64,000 nucleotides of DNA, taken from an uncultured Caldilineaceae bacterium (lineage in GTDB: Bacteria > Chloroflexota > Anaerolineae > Caldilineales > Caldilineaceae). Below, piece by piece: positions 37,788-46,884 of this stretch. The stretch lies in contig OY282381.1 in NCBI GenBank assembly GCA_958295915.1, positions 2,192,722 through 2,256,721 of the forward strand, read 5' to 3'. The position numbers were made by a program, and so were the translations under genes. The notes under the pieces are model-generated. The model saw only the letters and a list, made by a program, of their open reading frames with translations. It was not told the origin of the DNA and did no database searches. Positions within the stretch are counted from its first letter, which is position 1. Every line of letters starts with the position of its first letter.

Positions 37788-38288
37788 ATGACAAGAAAAA
37801 TCTATCGCTTTCAGTGCAAGTCAGGCAGACGGGAAATTCAGCGGCAAGAATTTTGGACTGAGAAACAATATCAGGCTCTACGCGTGAAACAACAAGAAGA
37901 TCCGGTTCAACTGCTCAGCGATAGAGAAAGTGGCAGAACCTGGTGGATGTTTCAAGACAAATTTTACTGGGAAGATAAAGGGCTGATAGAAATCGAAGTA
38001 AAGGCGCTCCTCTTAGAACGAATGCGCAACGAAGAACGCAGAATTGAGCGCGCAATCCGCCTGATGGCGCGAGAGAGCCAGCCGCATACCTACAGAGAGC
38101 CGCTACCTGACTCTGTCAAACTTTTTGTATGGACACGTGACCAGGGACGCTGTGTTCAATGCGGTCGCGAGGAAGATCTGGAATATGATCATGTTATTCC
38201 CGTATCCAAAGGCGGGAGCAATACAGAGAACAATATCCAACTGTTGTGCGCCACGTGCAATCGTGCCAAAGGCGCCAATCTGATCTAG
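37788..38288 (+). CDS. HNH endonuclease domain protein
   Basis: 166 residues from the ATG at 37788 (MTRKIYRFQCKSGRREIQRQ); an upstream TTG would add 26 unlikely residues. The C-terminal HNH nuclease has both zinc pairs (CVQCG and CATCNRAKG) around YDHVIPVSKGGSNTENN. The N-terminal 90 residues are not recognised. No restriction or phage partner is adjacent, so its role is unknown. A hairpin (GCAGGC/GCCTGC, 38306-38322) follows the gene. The gap 37567-37787 shows nothing. Confidence 0.82.
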   Translation: MTRKIYRFQCKSGRREIQRQEFWTEKQYQALRVKQQEDPVQLLSDRESGRTWWMFQDKFYWEDKGLIEIEVKALLLERMRNEERRIERAIRLMARESQPHTYREPLPDSVKLFVWTRDQGRCVQCGREEDLEYDHVIPVSKGGSNTENNIQLLCATCNRAKGANLI

Positions 38289-38372
38289 CGCTGCGCCCTG
38301 GGAACGCAGGCATCTCGCCTGCATCTGATAGTCTGCGCTGAATCCGACCACCAAGCGAATCAAAGGTCTGAA

Positions 38373-39782
38373 ATGTCCCAATCAATTGCACTGCTCGAGC
38401 CAGCCGCCGCATCCGATATGGCCCCGCCTCCCGCCTTCCACATCATGCTGAAGCCCCGAGGCGCCATCTGCAACCTGGACTGTCACTACTGCTATTTTCT
38501 GAGTAAGGAGTTCATGTACCCCGACAGCCAGTTCCGCATGTCCGAATCCATGCTCGAAGCATACACCCAGCAGTACATCGAAGCCCAACAGGTTCCGGAG
38601 GTCACTTTCGCCTGGCAGGGAGGCGAGCCGACGCTCATGGGACTGGACTTTTTCAAAAAGGCGGTCGAATTTCAGCAGAAGCACAAGAGGCCGGGGATGC
38701 GAGTGGAAAACGCGCTCCAGACCAATGGCACGCTGCTGGACAACGCCTGGTGTGTCTTTCTGCGCCAGAACGATTTTCTGATCGGCCTGAGTATGGACGG
38801 CCCCCAGCATCTCCACGACTTCTACCGGGTGGATAAAGGCGGCCAGCCCACTTGGGAGAAGGTGATGCACGCCGCGCGGCTGTTACAGAAACACAAAGTT
38901 CGTTTCAACATATTGACGACGGTCCATGCAGCCAACGCGCCCCATCCTCTGGAGGTATACCGCTTTCTGCGCGATGACATCAAGACCGAATTTATGCAGT
39001 TCATCCCAATTGTAGAGCGGGACAACGACACCGGCTACCAGGAAGGGGATACAGTTACAGAGCGCTCAGTCACAGCAGAACAGTACGGCGATTTTCTGAT
39101 ACAGATCTTCGAGGAGTGGGTGCGGCATGACGTGGGCCGGGTCTTTGTGCAGATTTTCGACGTTGCGCTGGCCGGCTATGCAGGACATCGGCCCGGCCTC
39201 TGCATTTTTGAAGAGACGTGCGGCTCTGCTCTGGCGATGGAACACAACGGCGATTTGTTCTCCTGTGATCACTATGTGGAGCCGAACTACCATCTGGGCA
39301 ACATCGCAGAGATTCCGCTGATCGAAATGGTCGGCTCAGCCCGCCAGCGGGCGTTCGGCGCCCACAAGCGGGACAGCCTGCCCAACTACTGTCTGGACTG
39401 CGAAGTGCGCTTCGTTTGCAACGGCGGTTGCCCGAAGAACCGCTTCATCAAAACCCCCGACGGCGAACCGGGGTTGAACTATCTGTGCGCCGGCTATCGG
39501 GCCTTCTTCAATCATGTGCGCCCCTATATGAATTTCATGGCCGATCAACTACGCCAGCGCCACGCGCCGGCCAACATTATGCCGCATCTGGCAGAACAGG
39601 ACCGCAAACAGGAGGCGCTGTTTGCCCAGACGAAACGTAATGATCCCTGTCCGTGCGGGAGTGGCAGGAAATTCAAACAGTGCCACGGTCGCAAGACCGA
39701 AGCGACACAGATAGGCGTAAACACTGGGCGCAAAGGCAGTTCGTTGCCCAAGAGCGCCCCAGATGCATTTCGTATACAGTGA
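38373..39782 (+). CDS. Anaerobic sulfatase-maturating enzyme (radical SAM/SPASM)
   Basis: Oxidises the active-site Cys or Ser of sulfatases to formylglycine without oxygen. Seen: the radical SAM cluster motif CNLDCHYC near residue 34, WQGGEPTLMG, the SPASM cysteines in CIFEETCGSALAM and NYCLDCEVRFVCNGGCPKN, and an additional C-terminal SEC-C zinc motif (RNDPCPCGSGRKFKQCHG). Its likely client is the sulfatase at 17335, whose CSPSR motif it would modify, although the genes are 20 kb apart. Confidence 0.92.
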   Translation: MSQSIALLEPAAASDMAPPPAFHIMLKPRGAICNLDCHYCYFLSKEFMYPDSQFRMSESMLEAYTQQYIEAQQVPEVTFAWQGGEPTLMGLDFFKKAVEFQQKHKRPGMRVENALQTNGTLLDNAWCVFLRQNDFLIGLSMDGPQHLHDFYRVDKGGQPTWEKVMHAARLLQKHKVRFNILTTVHAANAPHPLEVYRFLRDDIKTEFMQFIPIVERDNDTGYQEGDTVTERSVTAEQYGDFLIQIFEEWVRHDVGRVFVQIFDVALAGYAGHRPGLCIFEETCGSALAMEHNGDLFSCDHYVEPNYHLGNIAEIPLIEMVGSARQRAFGAHKRDSLPNYCLDCEVRFVCNGGCPKNRFIKTPDGEPGLNYLCAGYRAFFNHVRPYMNFMADQLRQRHAPANIMPHLAEQDRKQEALFAQTKRNDPCPCGSGRKFKQCHGRKTEATQIGVNTGRKGSSLPKSAPDAFRIQ

Positions 39783-39914
39783 GCGCTCATATCACGCCTT
39801 CCCCATAATCTGACGAGATGACCGCGTAACGACCGCCGCCACTGGATGATCCCCGGGCTCGCTCACATAGCGACGATGGTCGGAAGCGGCAGAGTAATTT
39901 GGCTCCTCTGATCT

Positions 39915-39943
39915 TTGGCGCGGGCGCAGTCCTATGCTATACT
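39915..39943 (+). promoter_or_regulatory. Candidate promoter of rpsF-rpsR operon
   Basis: TTGGCG, 17-bp spacer, TATACT. A hairpin leader follows at once. Confidence 0.6.
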
Positions 39944-39958
39944 ATTCGTTGATTCGCG

Positions 39959-39992
39959 ACGAGGGAGAGGCTGTCTGCTCCCTCGTTCTTTC
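39959..39992 (+). terminator. Hairpin with T-rich tail in rpsF leader (possible attenuator)
   Basis: ACGAGGGAG pairs with CTCCCTCGT around a 10-nt loop, followed by TCTTTCT. It lies between the promoter and rpsF, so it would act as a leader terminator for the ribosomal protein operon. Confidence 0.5.
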
Positions 39993-40062
39993 TGTTCACA
40001 GCCGGATGCTGTGGGCCTTTGTCTATCAAGACACTGCTCAAGGAAAGGAATAAAAGGGGTAC

Positions 40063-40344
40063 ATGAACAACTACGAATTGGTGTTCATCATCCAACCCGG
40101 GTTGGATGATGAAGCTGTCAAAGCCGTGGATGAGCGGATCGGTCAGGCAATCGTCAACGAAGACGGCGCAATCACAAGCACCGATTATTGGGGCAAGCGC
40201 CGACTGGCCTATCCCATCAAAAACTACTTTGAAGGATACTACATTCTGCACTACGTATCGATGCCTTCCGCCGCGGTGCAAAACGTTGAACGACAGTTGC
40301 GGCTATCTGAAGATGTGTTACGCTTTCTCGTTATCCGCGTTTGA
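40063..40344 (+). CDS. rpsF: 30S ribosomal protein S6
   Basis: 93 residues, small-subunit protein that pairs with S18 on the platform. Seen: NNYELVFIIQPGLDDE, YWGKRRLAYPIKNYFEGYYI, and RLSEDVLRFLVIRV. Ribosome binding site AAGGAAAGGA with a longer spacing. rpsR follows directly; the ssb gene that often lies between them is absent. Confidence 0.96.
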   Translation: MNNYELVFIIQPGLDDEAVKAVDERIGQAIVNEDGAITSTDYWGKRRLAYPIKNYFEGYYILHYVSMPSAAVQNVERQLRLSEDVLRFLVIRV

Positions 40345-40368
40345 GGACTAATCCTGAAGGAGCATTGA

Positions 40369-40842
40369 ATGTCTGAAGAAACCCAAATAACCGGAGCCGA
40401 AGCGGCCACAGAAGAGCAGCCAGCTGACGAGACGCCAAGGGAAGAGGAGATCGTTGCGGCAGTGGTTGCCGCAGACGCTGAAAAGCAAGCGCCCAACAAC
40501 AAGGAGGAAGTTGGTTCGCGCGCCACTATGGGGCGCGACGAGAAACCCACTGCCAGCCGTGTAGAGGGGCCAGCCAATTTCAACCGCGCCAAACAAGGCA
40601 ACCAGCGCAGAAACCCCCGACATGTTGGCAACGATGTGCGCATTGACGAAATCGACTACAAAAATGTGCAGATACTCAGCCGCTTCGTCGACAATTATGG
40701 ACGCATTCACAACCGCCGCAAGACCCGTGTCAACGCCAAGATGCAACGCAAAGTGACCAGGGCGATCAAGCGGGCCAGACATTTGGCGTTGATGCCTTAC
40801 ACAGGCGAACATATCCGCATCACCGGCCGACGCGGCTCATAG
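40369..40842 (+). CDS. rpsR: 30S ribosomal protein S18 with long N-terminal extension
   Basis: The last 75 residues are ordinary S18 (DYKNVQILSRFVDNYGRI, RKVTRAIKRARHLALMPY). They are preceded by about 80 residues rich in Glu, Ala and Thr, much longer than usual. Within this extension a family B element encodes SRATMGRDE (residues 50-58). The start is supported by AAGGAG before the ATG, so the extension is probably translated. It is likely disordered and solvent-facing. Confidence 0.93.
   Translation: MSEETQITGAEAATEEQPADETPREEEIVAAVVAADAEKQAPNNKEEVGSRATMGRDEKPTASRVEGPANFNRAKQGNQRRNPRHVGNDVRIDEIDYKNVQILSRFVDNYGRIHNRRKTRVNAKMQRKVTRAIKRARHLALMPYTGEHIRITGRRGS
40515..40539 (+). repeat. Family B element in rpsR extension
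   Basis: TTCGCGCGCC then ACTATGGGGCGCGAC. It differs from the 14888 copy at few positions. Confidence 0.82.
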
Positions 40843-40872
40843 TTGCGCCCTACATTGGCGCGCAAAATAACC
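40842..40872 (-). repeat. Family B element between rpsR and foldase gene
   Basis: Reverse orientation, diverged: GTTGCGCCCTACATTGG then CGCGCAAAATAACC. It begins within the rpsR stop codon area and ends eight bases before the foldase ATG, replacing any clear ribosome binding site. Confidence 0.65.
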
Positions 40873-40879
40873 TTAATCA

Positions 40880-42430
40880 ATGGCGAAGAAACGCAGACGA
40901 CGCAGGCAGGAAGACGAACCACAGGTCGAAAATCGGCGTGAGACCCGCCTACGCGCCCGAGCGCGGGAACGCAATCTTCGGCTTACACTGATCGTCGGCG
41001 GAGTAGTCGGTTTGGCATTGCTGCTGGTCATATTTGGCGCGGTCAATGAACTACTCGTCAAACCCAACAGCGCGCTGGCAAAAGTCGAAGGTGAAACCAT
41101 CGTCACCAGAGACTTCTGGAAACGCGCCCGCCTGCGCCAAAGCGACCTGGAAAATCAACGATTGCAGTTGCAGGCATTCGCTCAGCAGTTTGGCGACTCC
41201 AGCCTGTTCGCCTCCCAGATTTCTTCGATCAATGCGACGCTGGCCAGTCCCTTATCCCTGGGGACACAAGTACTCAACGACATGATTGAAGAGGCTGTTT
41301 TGCGGATTAAGGCGTCAGAGCTGGGCGTGTCTGTGGCTGACGCAGAAGTGAACGAGTCCCTACGGGAAGAGGTCGCACGTGGGCAGGGCGCGCTGACTCA
41401 GCCGCAGGCCACAGCAACCGCCGAGGCCGCCATCGATGCGACCACCACAGCAGAATCCTTTACACCGACGCCACTCCCCACATCGACGCCAACAACGGCA
41501 GAACAGTCGAATGCGCCTCTGCTCGAAAAAAGCGCGTCTGCAGGCAGTGAACTGACCGAAACCGTGGACGCAGAGATCCCAGCAGAACTTCCAACACCGG
41601 AACCGCCGACGGTTTTGACCGATACGCTATATCAAGAAGGACTGCGCGCCTTGGAGGAAAACCTGCAGGCGCGCGCCGGGATGAGCCTGGCTGACTATCG
41701 CGGGGTGCTCCGCGCGCGCCTGATGCGGACGAAAATGACAGACAAGATCAGCCAAGAGCAGGTATCCACAACTGAAGAACAGGTTCGGACTCGGCATATT
41801 CTAATCTCTGTGGATCCAGAGCCGGAGCCAGCCGCTGAAGCAGAAGAACCTGCTGAAGACGCGGCCCCCGATACGGCTAACGAAGCCGCTCCTGTTAAAG
41901 CCTCTGATGGAGAGTCCGAGATCGCGGCTGAAAACGATGAGGCCACCGCTGAGGACGAGCCGGAAAGTAGCCTGCCCGCCGCAGAAGGAATACCTGACAC
42001 CAACAATGACGGACGTGTCGACAACGCCGAAGCCTTGGCCTTTGCGCAGATGTTGCGCCAGCGCATTCTGGACGGCGAAGATTTCGGCGAGTTGGCAATG
42101 CAGTACAGCGATGATCCAGGCAGCGGTTCCCAGGGCGGTAATCTAGGCTGGGCCGGACGGGGACGCTACGTGCCGGAATTCGACGAAGCAGCGTTCACAC
42201 TCGCCGTGGGCGAAATCAGCCAGCCGATTAAAACAACCTTCGGTTATCACATCATCGAACTGCTGGATCGGGACGATGAACGACCGAAGGATGAAAATAG
42301 CTTGCGACAGGAGTATACCCAGGCCTTTCAAACCTGGCTGCAGGAGCAGGTGTTGACGCTGGAAATCGACCGCCCGGACAACTTATCTTCTCTGTTGCCA
42401 CAGGATTTAAGCCGGCCAGCAGGCAGGTAG
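40880..42430 (+). CDS. SurA/PrsA-like parvulin peptidyl-prolyl isomerase
   Basis: Membrane-anchored foldase, 516 residues. A basic start and one transmembrane segment (LIVGGVVGLALLLVIFGAV, about 36-54) are followed by a SurA-N-like helical domain, a Thr/Pro linker and a parvulin domain (TRHILISVD ... DFGELAMQYSDDPGSGSQGG, FGYHIIELL). The domain is split by about 60 acidic residues ending in DTNNDGRVDNAEA, which looks like an EF-hand calcium loop. A family A element (NAPLLEKSA) lies in the Thr/Pro linker at about residues 210-219. It probably helps fold secreted proteins outside the membrane. Confidence 0.87.
   Translation: MAKKRRRRRQEDEPQVENRRETRLRARARERNLRLTLIVGGVVGLALLLVIFGAVNELLVKPNSALAKVEGETIVTRDFWKRARLRQSDLENQRLQLQAFAQQFGDSSLFASQISSINATLASPLSLGTQVLNDMIEEAVLRIKASELGVSVADAEVNESLREEVARGQGALTQPQATATAEAAIDATTTAESFTPTPLPTSTPTTAEQSNAPLLEKSASAGSELTETVDAEIPAELPTPEPPTVLTDTLYQEGLRALEENLQARAGMSLADYRGVLRARLMRTKMTDKISQEQVSTTEEQVRTRHILISVDPEPEPAAEAEEPAEDAAPDTANEAAPVKASDGESEIAAENDEATAEDEPESSLPAAEGIPDTNNDGRVDNAEALAFAQMLRQRILDGEDFGELAMQYSDDPGSGSQGGNLGWAGRGRYVPEFDEAAFTLAVGEISQPIKTTFGYHIIELLDRDDERPKDENSLRQEYTQAFQTWLQEQVLTLEIDRPDNLSSLLPQDLSRPAGR
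41513..41535 (-). repeat. Family A element inside foldase gene
   Basis: GCGCCTCT / GCTCGAA / AAAAGCGC; the right arm is decayed. Read as NAPLLEKSA. Confidence 0.78.
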
Positions 42431-42586
42431 GATCGGTTTCCACTTCCACATTATGGCAGTATGGAGTGAGTCGGCGTAGTGCGGTTGCGATAGGTGTGAC
42501 TGACGCTCTGCGCCTGAAGGGGAGGATCTGTCAATAGCGCGCCCTGGCTTCAGAAAAGTCGCAGCAATGCATAATCAGCTACAATG

Positions 42587-43636
42587 CTACTGTAAAAATT
42601 CGTTGGTATACATCTCTTCCGGCGCGACCAACCGCTCCACAAAGCCGATGCGCAGAAGAAGTTCGGCCACTGCTTGCCATTCGGCGTCTGTGGTCGCGCC
42701 AGGAGCGCCCTGCGGTCGCGGCCGCCAAAAAGGAAGTGAAGCGTCGAACACACCTCGGTTGGCCACTTCATTTTCCCCCCCCGCCTCCGGTACAAACTGC
42801 AGCGCAATCTCGAAGGACTCGTCCGGATTGGCAAGGGTATAGGCAATCGACTTTTGCAGCGCGCGCGCCATGGCCGCCACCAATTTCGGTTCGTCATGCA
42901 GGGTGCGTTCGTTGGTGACCAGCCCGTTGGCCGGAATCTGTAGATGCTGATCGAGGGCGATCTGTACCGTTTCAATGCCCGCATTGTTTAACACAACGGG
43001 CCCATTGACAGCATAGTCCACCGCCGCGTCCACCAGTCCTTCACTCACTGCAGACGCCTGGTTGAAACCAACGCTCACCATCTGAATATCCGCATCAGTA
43101 AGCCCCGCCACGTCCAGCAAAGCCCGTAGCGCAATATAGGTGGCCCCAAACGGACCCGGCACACCGACCGTTCGCCCCGCCAGGTCCGCCGGCTCGTGAA
43201 TACCAGCATCTGCTTTAGCAAAAATTGTGATTGGATAGCTGGTATACCAGTTCATCACATATTTGACCGGCAGCCCCTGAGCTCGACCAAGCACCAATTG
43301 GTCCCCGCTCGCGATCATAAATTGCAACGCATCGGTAGCGACCAGCTTCATGTAATCGTTTTCAAAACCGTACTCCATCGATAGATCGATCTCTTCCGCC
43401 GCAAAAAACCCTTTCTCAATCCCGATATAAAAGGGCGCGAACTGAACATTTGGAATAAAGCCCACGCCCAGCGTAATAGGGCGTAGGCGATGCGATTCAG
43501 GGGACGCCACCGACATAGGTTCGGGCGCAATGGGAGAGCAGGCAGCCGTGATCAGAAGCAAGAGTAGTAGAAAAGTCAGTCGTCGCTGTATAGAGACCGT
43601 CTGGGCTGTTGGGTGCTGGGGCTTAGAATTTTTCAT
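42587..43636 (-). CDS. ribY: RibY-like substrate-binding lipoprotein (NMT1/THI5 family)
   Basis: Lipoprotein signal (LTFLLLLLLITAAC) then an NMT1/THI5-like periplasmic-binding fold (LGVGFIPNVQFAPFYIGIEK, VGVPGPFGATYIALRALL). Such proteins bind thiamine precursors or, in the RibXY system, riboflavin. The FMN riboswitch upstream of the partner permease argues for riboflavin. The ATG at 43636 is chosen because the lipoprotein signal begins there; the longer frame has no signal. Second gene of the ribX-ribY unit (142-bp gap). Confidence 0.85.
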   Translation of the reverse strand: MKNSKPQHPTAQTVSIQRRLTFLLLLLLITAACSPIAPEPMSVASPESHRLRPITLGVGFIPNVQFAPFYIGIEKGFFAAEEIDLSMEYGFENDYMKLVATDALQFMIASGDQLVLGRAQGLPVKYVMNWYTSYPITIFAKADAGIHEPADLAGRTVGVPGPFGATYIALRALLDVAGLTDADIQMVSVGFNQASAVSEGLVDAAVDYAVNGPVVLNNAGIETVQIALDQHLQIPANGLVTNERTLHDEPKLVAAMARALQKSIAYTLANPDESFEIALQFVPEAGGENEVANRGVFDASLPFWRPRPQGAPGATTDAEWQAVAELLLRIGFVERLVAPEEMYTNEFLQ

Positions 43637-43778
43637 TCTTTTCTCTGAAGATTGGCAAGTAGGAGATGTTTCTCGACGCCGGATACGTTTGTTCGTACCC
43701 AGCTGGAGATCCCATCCGTTGAATTCGGGATAGCGCCGACGCCAACATCCGTCCACGCGCTCGACTTTTGGCGAACGG

Positions 43779-44624
43779 CTACACATGCTGTTTCCAGCGC
43801 AGCAAATAACTCTCCAGCAAAGTGATAGTCCAGTACATCGCTTGGGCGAGCAGCACAATCATCAGCACAGCGACGAAAATCAACGACGTGTCCAGTACGC
43901 CCCGCCCCAGATTGATGAGGAATCCCAGCCCCTCATCCGCGCCGACGAACTCGCCGACGATTGCGCCGACAACAGCCAAAATGACGCTCAGCTTCAGTCC
44001 GCCGAAGATCACCGGCAGGGCGCCGGGCAGTTCCAGCTTCAGAAAGACCTGCCAGCGGCTGGCCCGTAGAGAACGCATCAGCTCTCGTAGATCCGGGTCT
44101 ACATTGCGGATGCCAACAACTGTGCTGAGCAGCGTCGGAAAGAAAACCATGATTGCCGTCACCAGCACTTTGCTCACCAGGCCACTGCCGAACCAGATGA
44201 TCAGGAGTGGGGCGATAGCCACAACTGGAATCGTCTGGCTGGCGACGAGATATGGCGACAGAATCCGATCAAGCGTGTGGCTGCGTCCGAGCCAGTACCC
44301 TAGCGCAAAGGCCAGGGTCAGACCAATAAGCAATCCTGCGCCGACTTCAATGGCGGTGGCCTGCGTATGTCGCAGAAGCGAACCGTCCGCGCCCATCGCC
44401 AGCGCTTTCCGCAACACCTGACCTGGCCGGGGCAGAATAAAGGCTGGATAGTCCTGCCAGCGGACAAGCCCTTCCCACAGCAGCAGAACCCCGAACAGCA
44501 CAAACGGGAATGCAGCCAATGCCGGATGTTCAGCAATCCAGTCGCCGATGCGGCCAGATGTCCGCTGATGCTTCTGATGACCGGCTTGCGCGCCGGAGAA
44601 GAAAATTGGACTTTCCTTCATCAT
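43779..44624 (-). CDS. ribX: RibX-like ABC transporter permease
   Basis: Inner-membrane permease of the ThiX/SsuC type, about 281 residues, with six hydrophobic segments. The EAA-type loop is seen as ELMRSLRASRWQVFLKLELP and continues PGALPVIFGGLK. It should form the channel for the ligand bound by RibY. The ATG at 44624 (MMKESPIFFSG) is chosen because AGGA lies upstream; the longer frame runs through the hairpin of the riboswitch leader. No ATPase gene is adjacent, so an ATPase encoded elsewhere must be used. Confidence 0.87.
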   Translation of the reverse strand: MMKESPIFFSGAQAGHQKHQRTSGRIGDWIAEHPALAAFPFVLFGVLLLWEGLVRWQDYPAFILPRPGQVLRKALAMGADGSLLRHTQATAIEVGAGLLIGLTLAFALGYWLGRSHTLDRILSPYLVASQTIPVVAIAPLLIIWFGSGLVSKVLVTAIMVFFPTLLSTVVGIRNVDPDLRELMRSLRASRWQVFLKLELPGALPVIFGGLKLSVILAVVGAIVGEFVGADEGLGFLINLGRGVLDTSLIFVAVLMIVLLAQAMYWTITLLESYLLRWKQHV

Positions 44625-44648
44625 GCTGTCTTGTCCTGAAAAGTAAAC

Positions 44649-44676
44649 GACCCGAAGCGATATATCGCTTCGGGTC
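44649..44676 (-). terminator. Perfect 28-bp palindrome, likely riboswitch expression platform
   Basis: GACCCGAAGCGATA followed by its exact complement. On the minus strand GTTTACTTTTC comes next, and the ribX ATG is 25 bases further on. It probably serves as the terminator controlled by the FMN riboswitch; the U-run is interrupted. Confidence 0.6.
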
Positions 44677-44904
44677 AGGAAATATCTTTCTCCGCAGACC
44701 AACGAATGATCTTCCATTGGTCGCCAAAAGTAGCCATACGCAACGGCTGGTGTGGGGATGCTCCGCAACATGAAACGCGCGTCATCCACACAAACTATCC
44801 CGAGATACGGTCACCGTGCCCCGGGCGTTGCACGCAGCAGCCATTGCCAATAGCCAAAGAAAACAAGAACAGTGCGCAGCGAAGCGCCTATTCTCGCTCT
44901 CTGA

Positions 44905-45045
<141 letters not shown>

Positions 45046-45067
45046 ATACTATGCAATTGTAACGCTC

Positions 45068-45097
45068 ATTATGACAGATTATCGCCCCGCGCGTCAA
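45068..45097 (-). promoter_or_regulatory. Promoter of FMN riboswitch transcript
   Basis: Minus strand TTGACG, 18-bp spacer, CATAAT, about 15 bases before the aptamer. The rest of the gap to lysS (45098-45321) shows nothing recognised. Confidence 0.6.
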
Positions 45098-45321
45098 GTG
45101 ACGGCACGTACGGGTGCGTCCCAAAATGGGGATAGGGTCGGCGTCTTGTGCACCGGCCTGGAGGGTTGCCCCTACTAACCTTTGTCCGAACGGCGCAACC
45201 ATGCCGACGGAGAATCACAGTTCAGACAGGATTTTCATCTCCTGCGCGCCCAGTTCCTTGTCAGATTCAACGTTCATTCGATTGCATCAACCGAATTGAA
45301 CGCCATTGCAGGGGACAGTTT

Positions 45322-46854
45322 TTACGCGTTCGGGGCAGGATCATCCTGGGGTTCGTCGTAGATTTCGCGCAAGTGGGGAAAAAGAATTACCTCACGGATT
45401 GTGTCCCGATTCGTGAGCAGCATTGTCAACCGATCGATGCCCATGCCAAAGCCGCCAGTGGGGGGCATCCCATAGCTAAGAGCCTCCACGTAATCCACAT
45501 CCACCGGATGGGCCTCCTCATCGCCATGAGCTGCCCGATAGTTTTCATCCAGAAAACGCTGCAATTGGTCGATAGGATCGTTCAGTTCGGTGAAGGCGTT
45601 GCAAAGCTCCATCCCGGCGGCAAAACCTTCAAATCGCTCAACCAGACGCTCATCATGCGGGATTCCCTTCGCCAGCGGGCTGAGATCTCGCGGATAGTCT
45701 ACCAGAAAAGTAGGCTGCAGCAGCCTCTGCTCGCAAAATTTGGTGAGCAGATGGTCCACCAGCTTGCCCCAATTGGCCTCGTCCGCGGCGTCGATCCCTC
45801 TGCTGCGCATCTGAGTCCGCAGGCTATCCGCCTCCGGAAACTGCTCATAGTCGATACCTGACATATCAAGGATGGCTTGGCGTAGGGGAATGCGAGGCCA
45901 GGGCGGTGAAAAGTCGAGCTCCTGCCCCTGCCAGCTAACGACCAGGCTGCCGGTCACCTGTTCAGCGGTGAAGGCGATCATCTCCTCCGTACGCCGCATG
46001 ACATCTTCATAGTCGGCGTATGCCTCGTAAAATTCCAGTTGGGTAAACTCCGGATTGTGTTTGAAGCTGACGCCCTCATTGCGGAAGTCCCGACCGATTT
46101 CGTAGACTGCGGGAAAGCCGCCGACAATCAGACGCTTCAAGTACAGCTCGAAGCTGATGCGCAGATACAGATCCTGACGAAGTTGATTGTGATGGGTGAC
46201 GAAAGGCTGCGCGGCCGCGCCACCGTAGAGCGGTTGCAAAATAGGTGTCTCAACCTCGAGAAACCCTGCGCCATCCAGATATGTCCGTAGGGCGCGCACG
46301 ACCGCGGCCCGATCCCGGAAAAGCGCGCGCGCATCTTCGTTGGCCAATAGGTCCACATACCGCCGTCGGTAGCGAACCTCCGGGTGTCGCACCCCGTGCC
46401 ATTTGTCCGGCATCGGCTTGAGGGCTTTGGATAGGAAGGAGATGTCTTCAACGGTTACGCTCAACTCACCGCTGCGGGTGACGGTCAGAGGCCCTGTCGC
46501 GCTGACGAAATCCCCGAGATCGATGAGACGCTTCCATACTTCATTGTACCAACCTTCGGGCAGGTTATCCCGCTGCACCAAAAGCTGAATCTGGCCAGTG
46601 CCGTCATCCAGATCCGCGAAGCTGACTTTCCCCATCACCCGGATGCGTTTGAGACGACCGGCCACGCTGACCGTCGGCCGCTCTGCGGCGCCCTCGTCAT
46701 ACAGGGCGCGGGCTGCGGCAATCGAATGGGAACGCTTCACCCGTGCCGGATACGGGTCGATACCCCGCTCTCGCAAGGCCGTCAGCTTTTGCAGGCGGCT
46801 CTGCTCCTGATCGCTTAGATTTTCAAGATCGAACAGTTGCCCAGCATCTCGCAC
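45322..46854 (-). CDS. lysS: Lysyl-tRNA synthetase, class II
   Basis: 510 residues. An N-terminal OB-fold anticodon-binding domain (VSVAGRLKRIRVMGKVSFAD) and the class II catalytic domain with motif 2 (IGRDFRNEGVSFKHNPEFTQ) and motif 3 (GGFGMGIDRLTMLL). Charges tRNA-Lys. greA lies 30 bp upstream on the same strand, so the two share the greA promoter. Confidence 0.97.
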   Translation of the reverse strand: MRDAGQLFDLENLSDQEQSRLQKLTALRERGIDPYPARVKRSHSIAAARALYDEGAAERPTVSVAGRLKRIRVMGKVSFADLDDGTGQIQLLVQRDNLPEGWYNEVWKRLIDLGDFVSATGPLTVTRSGELSVTVEDISFLSKALKPMPDKWHGVRHPEVRYRRRYVDLLANEDARALFRDRAAVVRALRTYLDGAGFLEVETPILQPLYGGAAAQPFVTHHNQLRQDLYLRISFELYLKRLIVGGFPAVYEIGRDFRNEGVSFKHNPEFTQLEFYEAYADYEDVMRRTEEMIAFTAEQVTGSLVVSWQGQELDFSPPWPRIPLRQAILDMSGIDYEQFPEADSLRTQMRSRGIDAADEANWGKLVDHLLTKFCEQRLLQPTFLVDYPRDLSPLAKGIPHDERLVERFEGFAAGMELCNAFTELNDPIDQLQRFLDENYRAAHGDEEAHPVDVDYVEALSYGMPPTGGFGMGIDRLTMLLTNRDTIREVILFPHLREIYDEPQDDPAPNA

Positions 46855-46884
46855 TATACCTGCTCCTGACCTGCGAGGTGATCG

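Noticed and set aside
44625..44789. N-terminal extension of RibX
   Set aside because: These codons cover the riboswitch leader palindrome; the ATG at 44624 has an AGGA and the normal family start.
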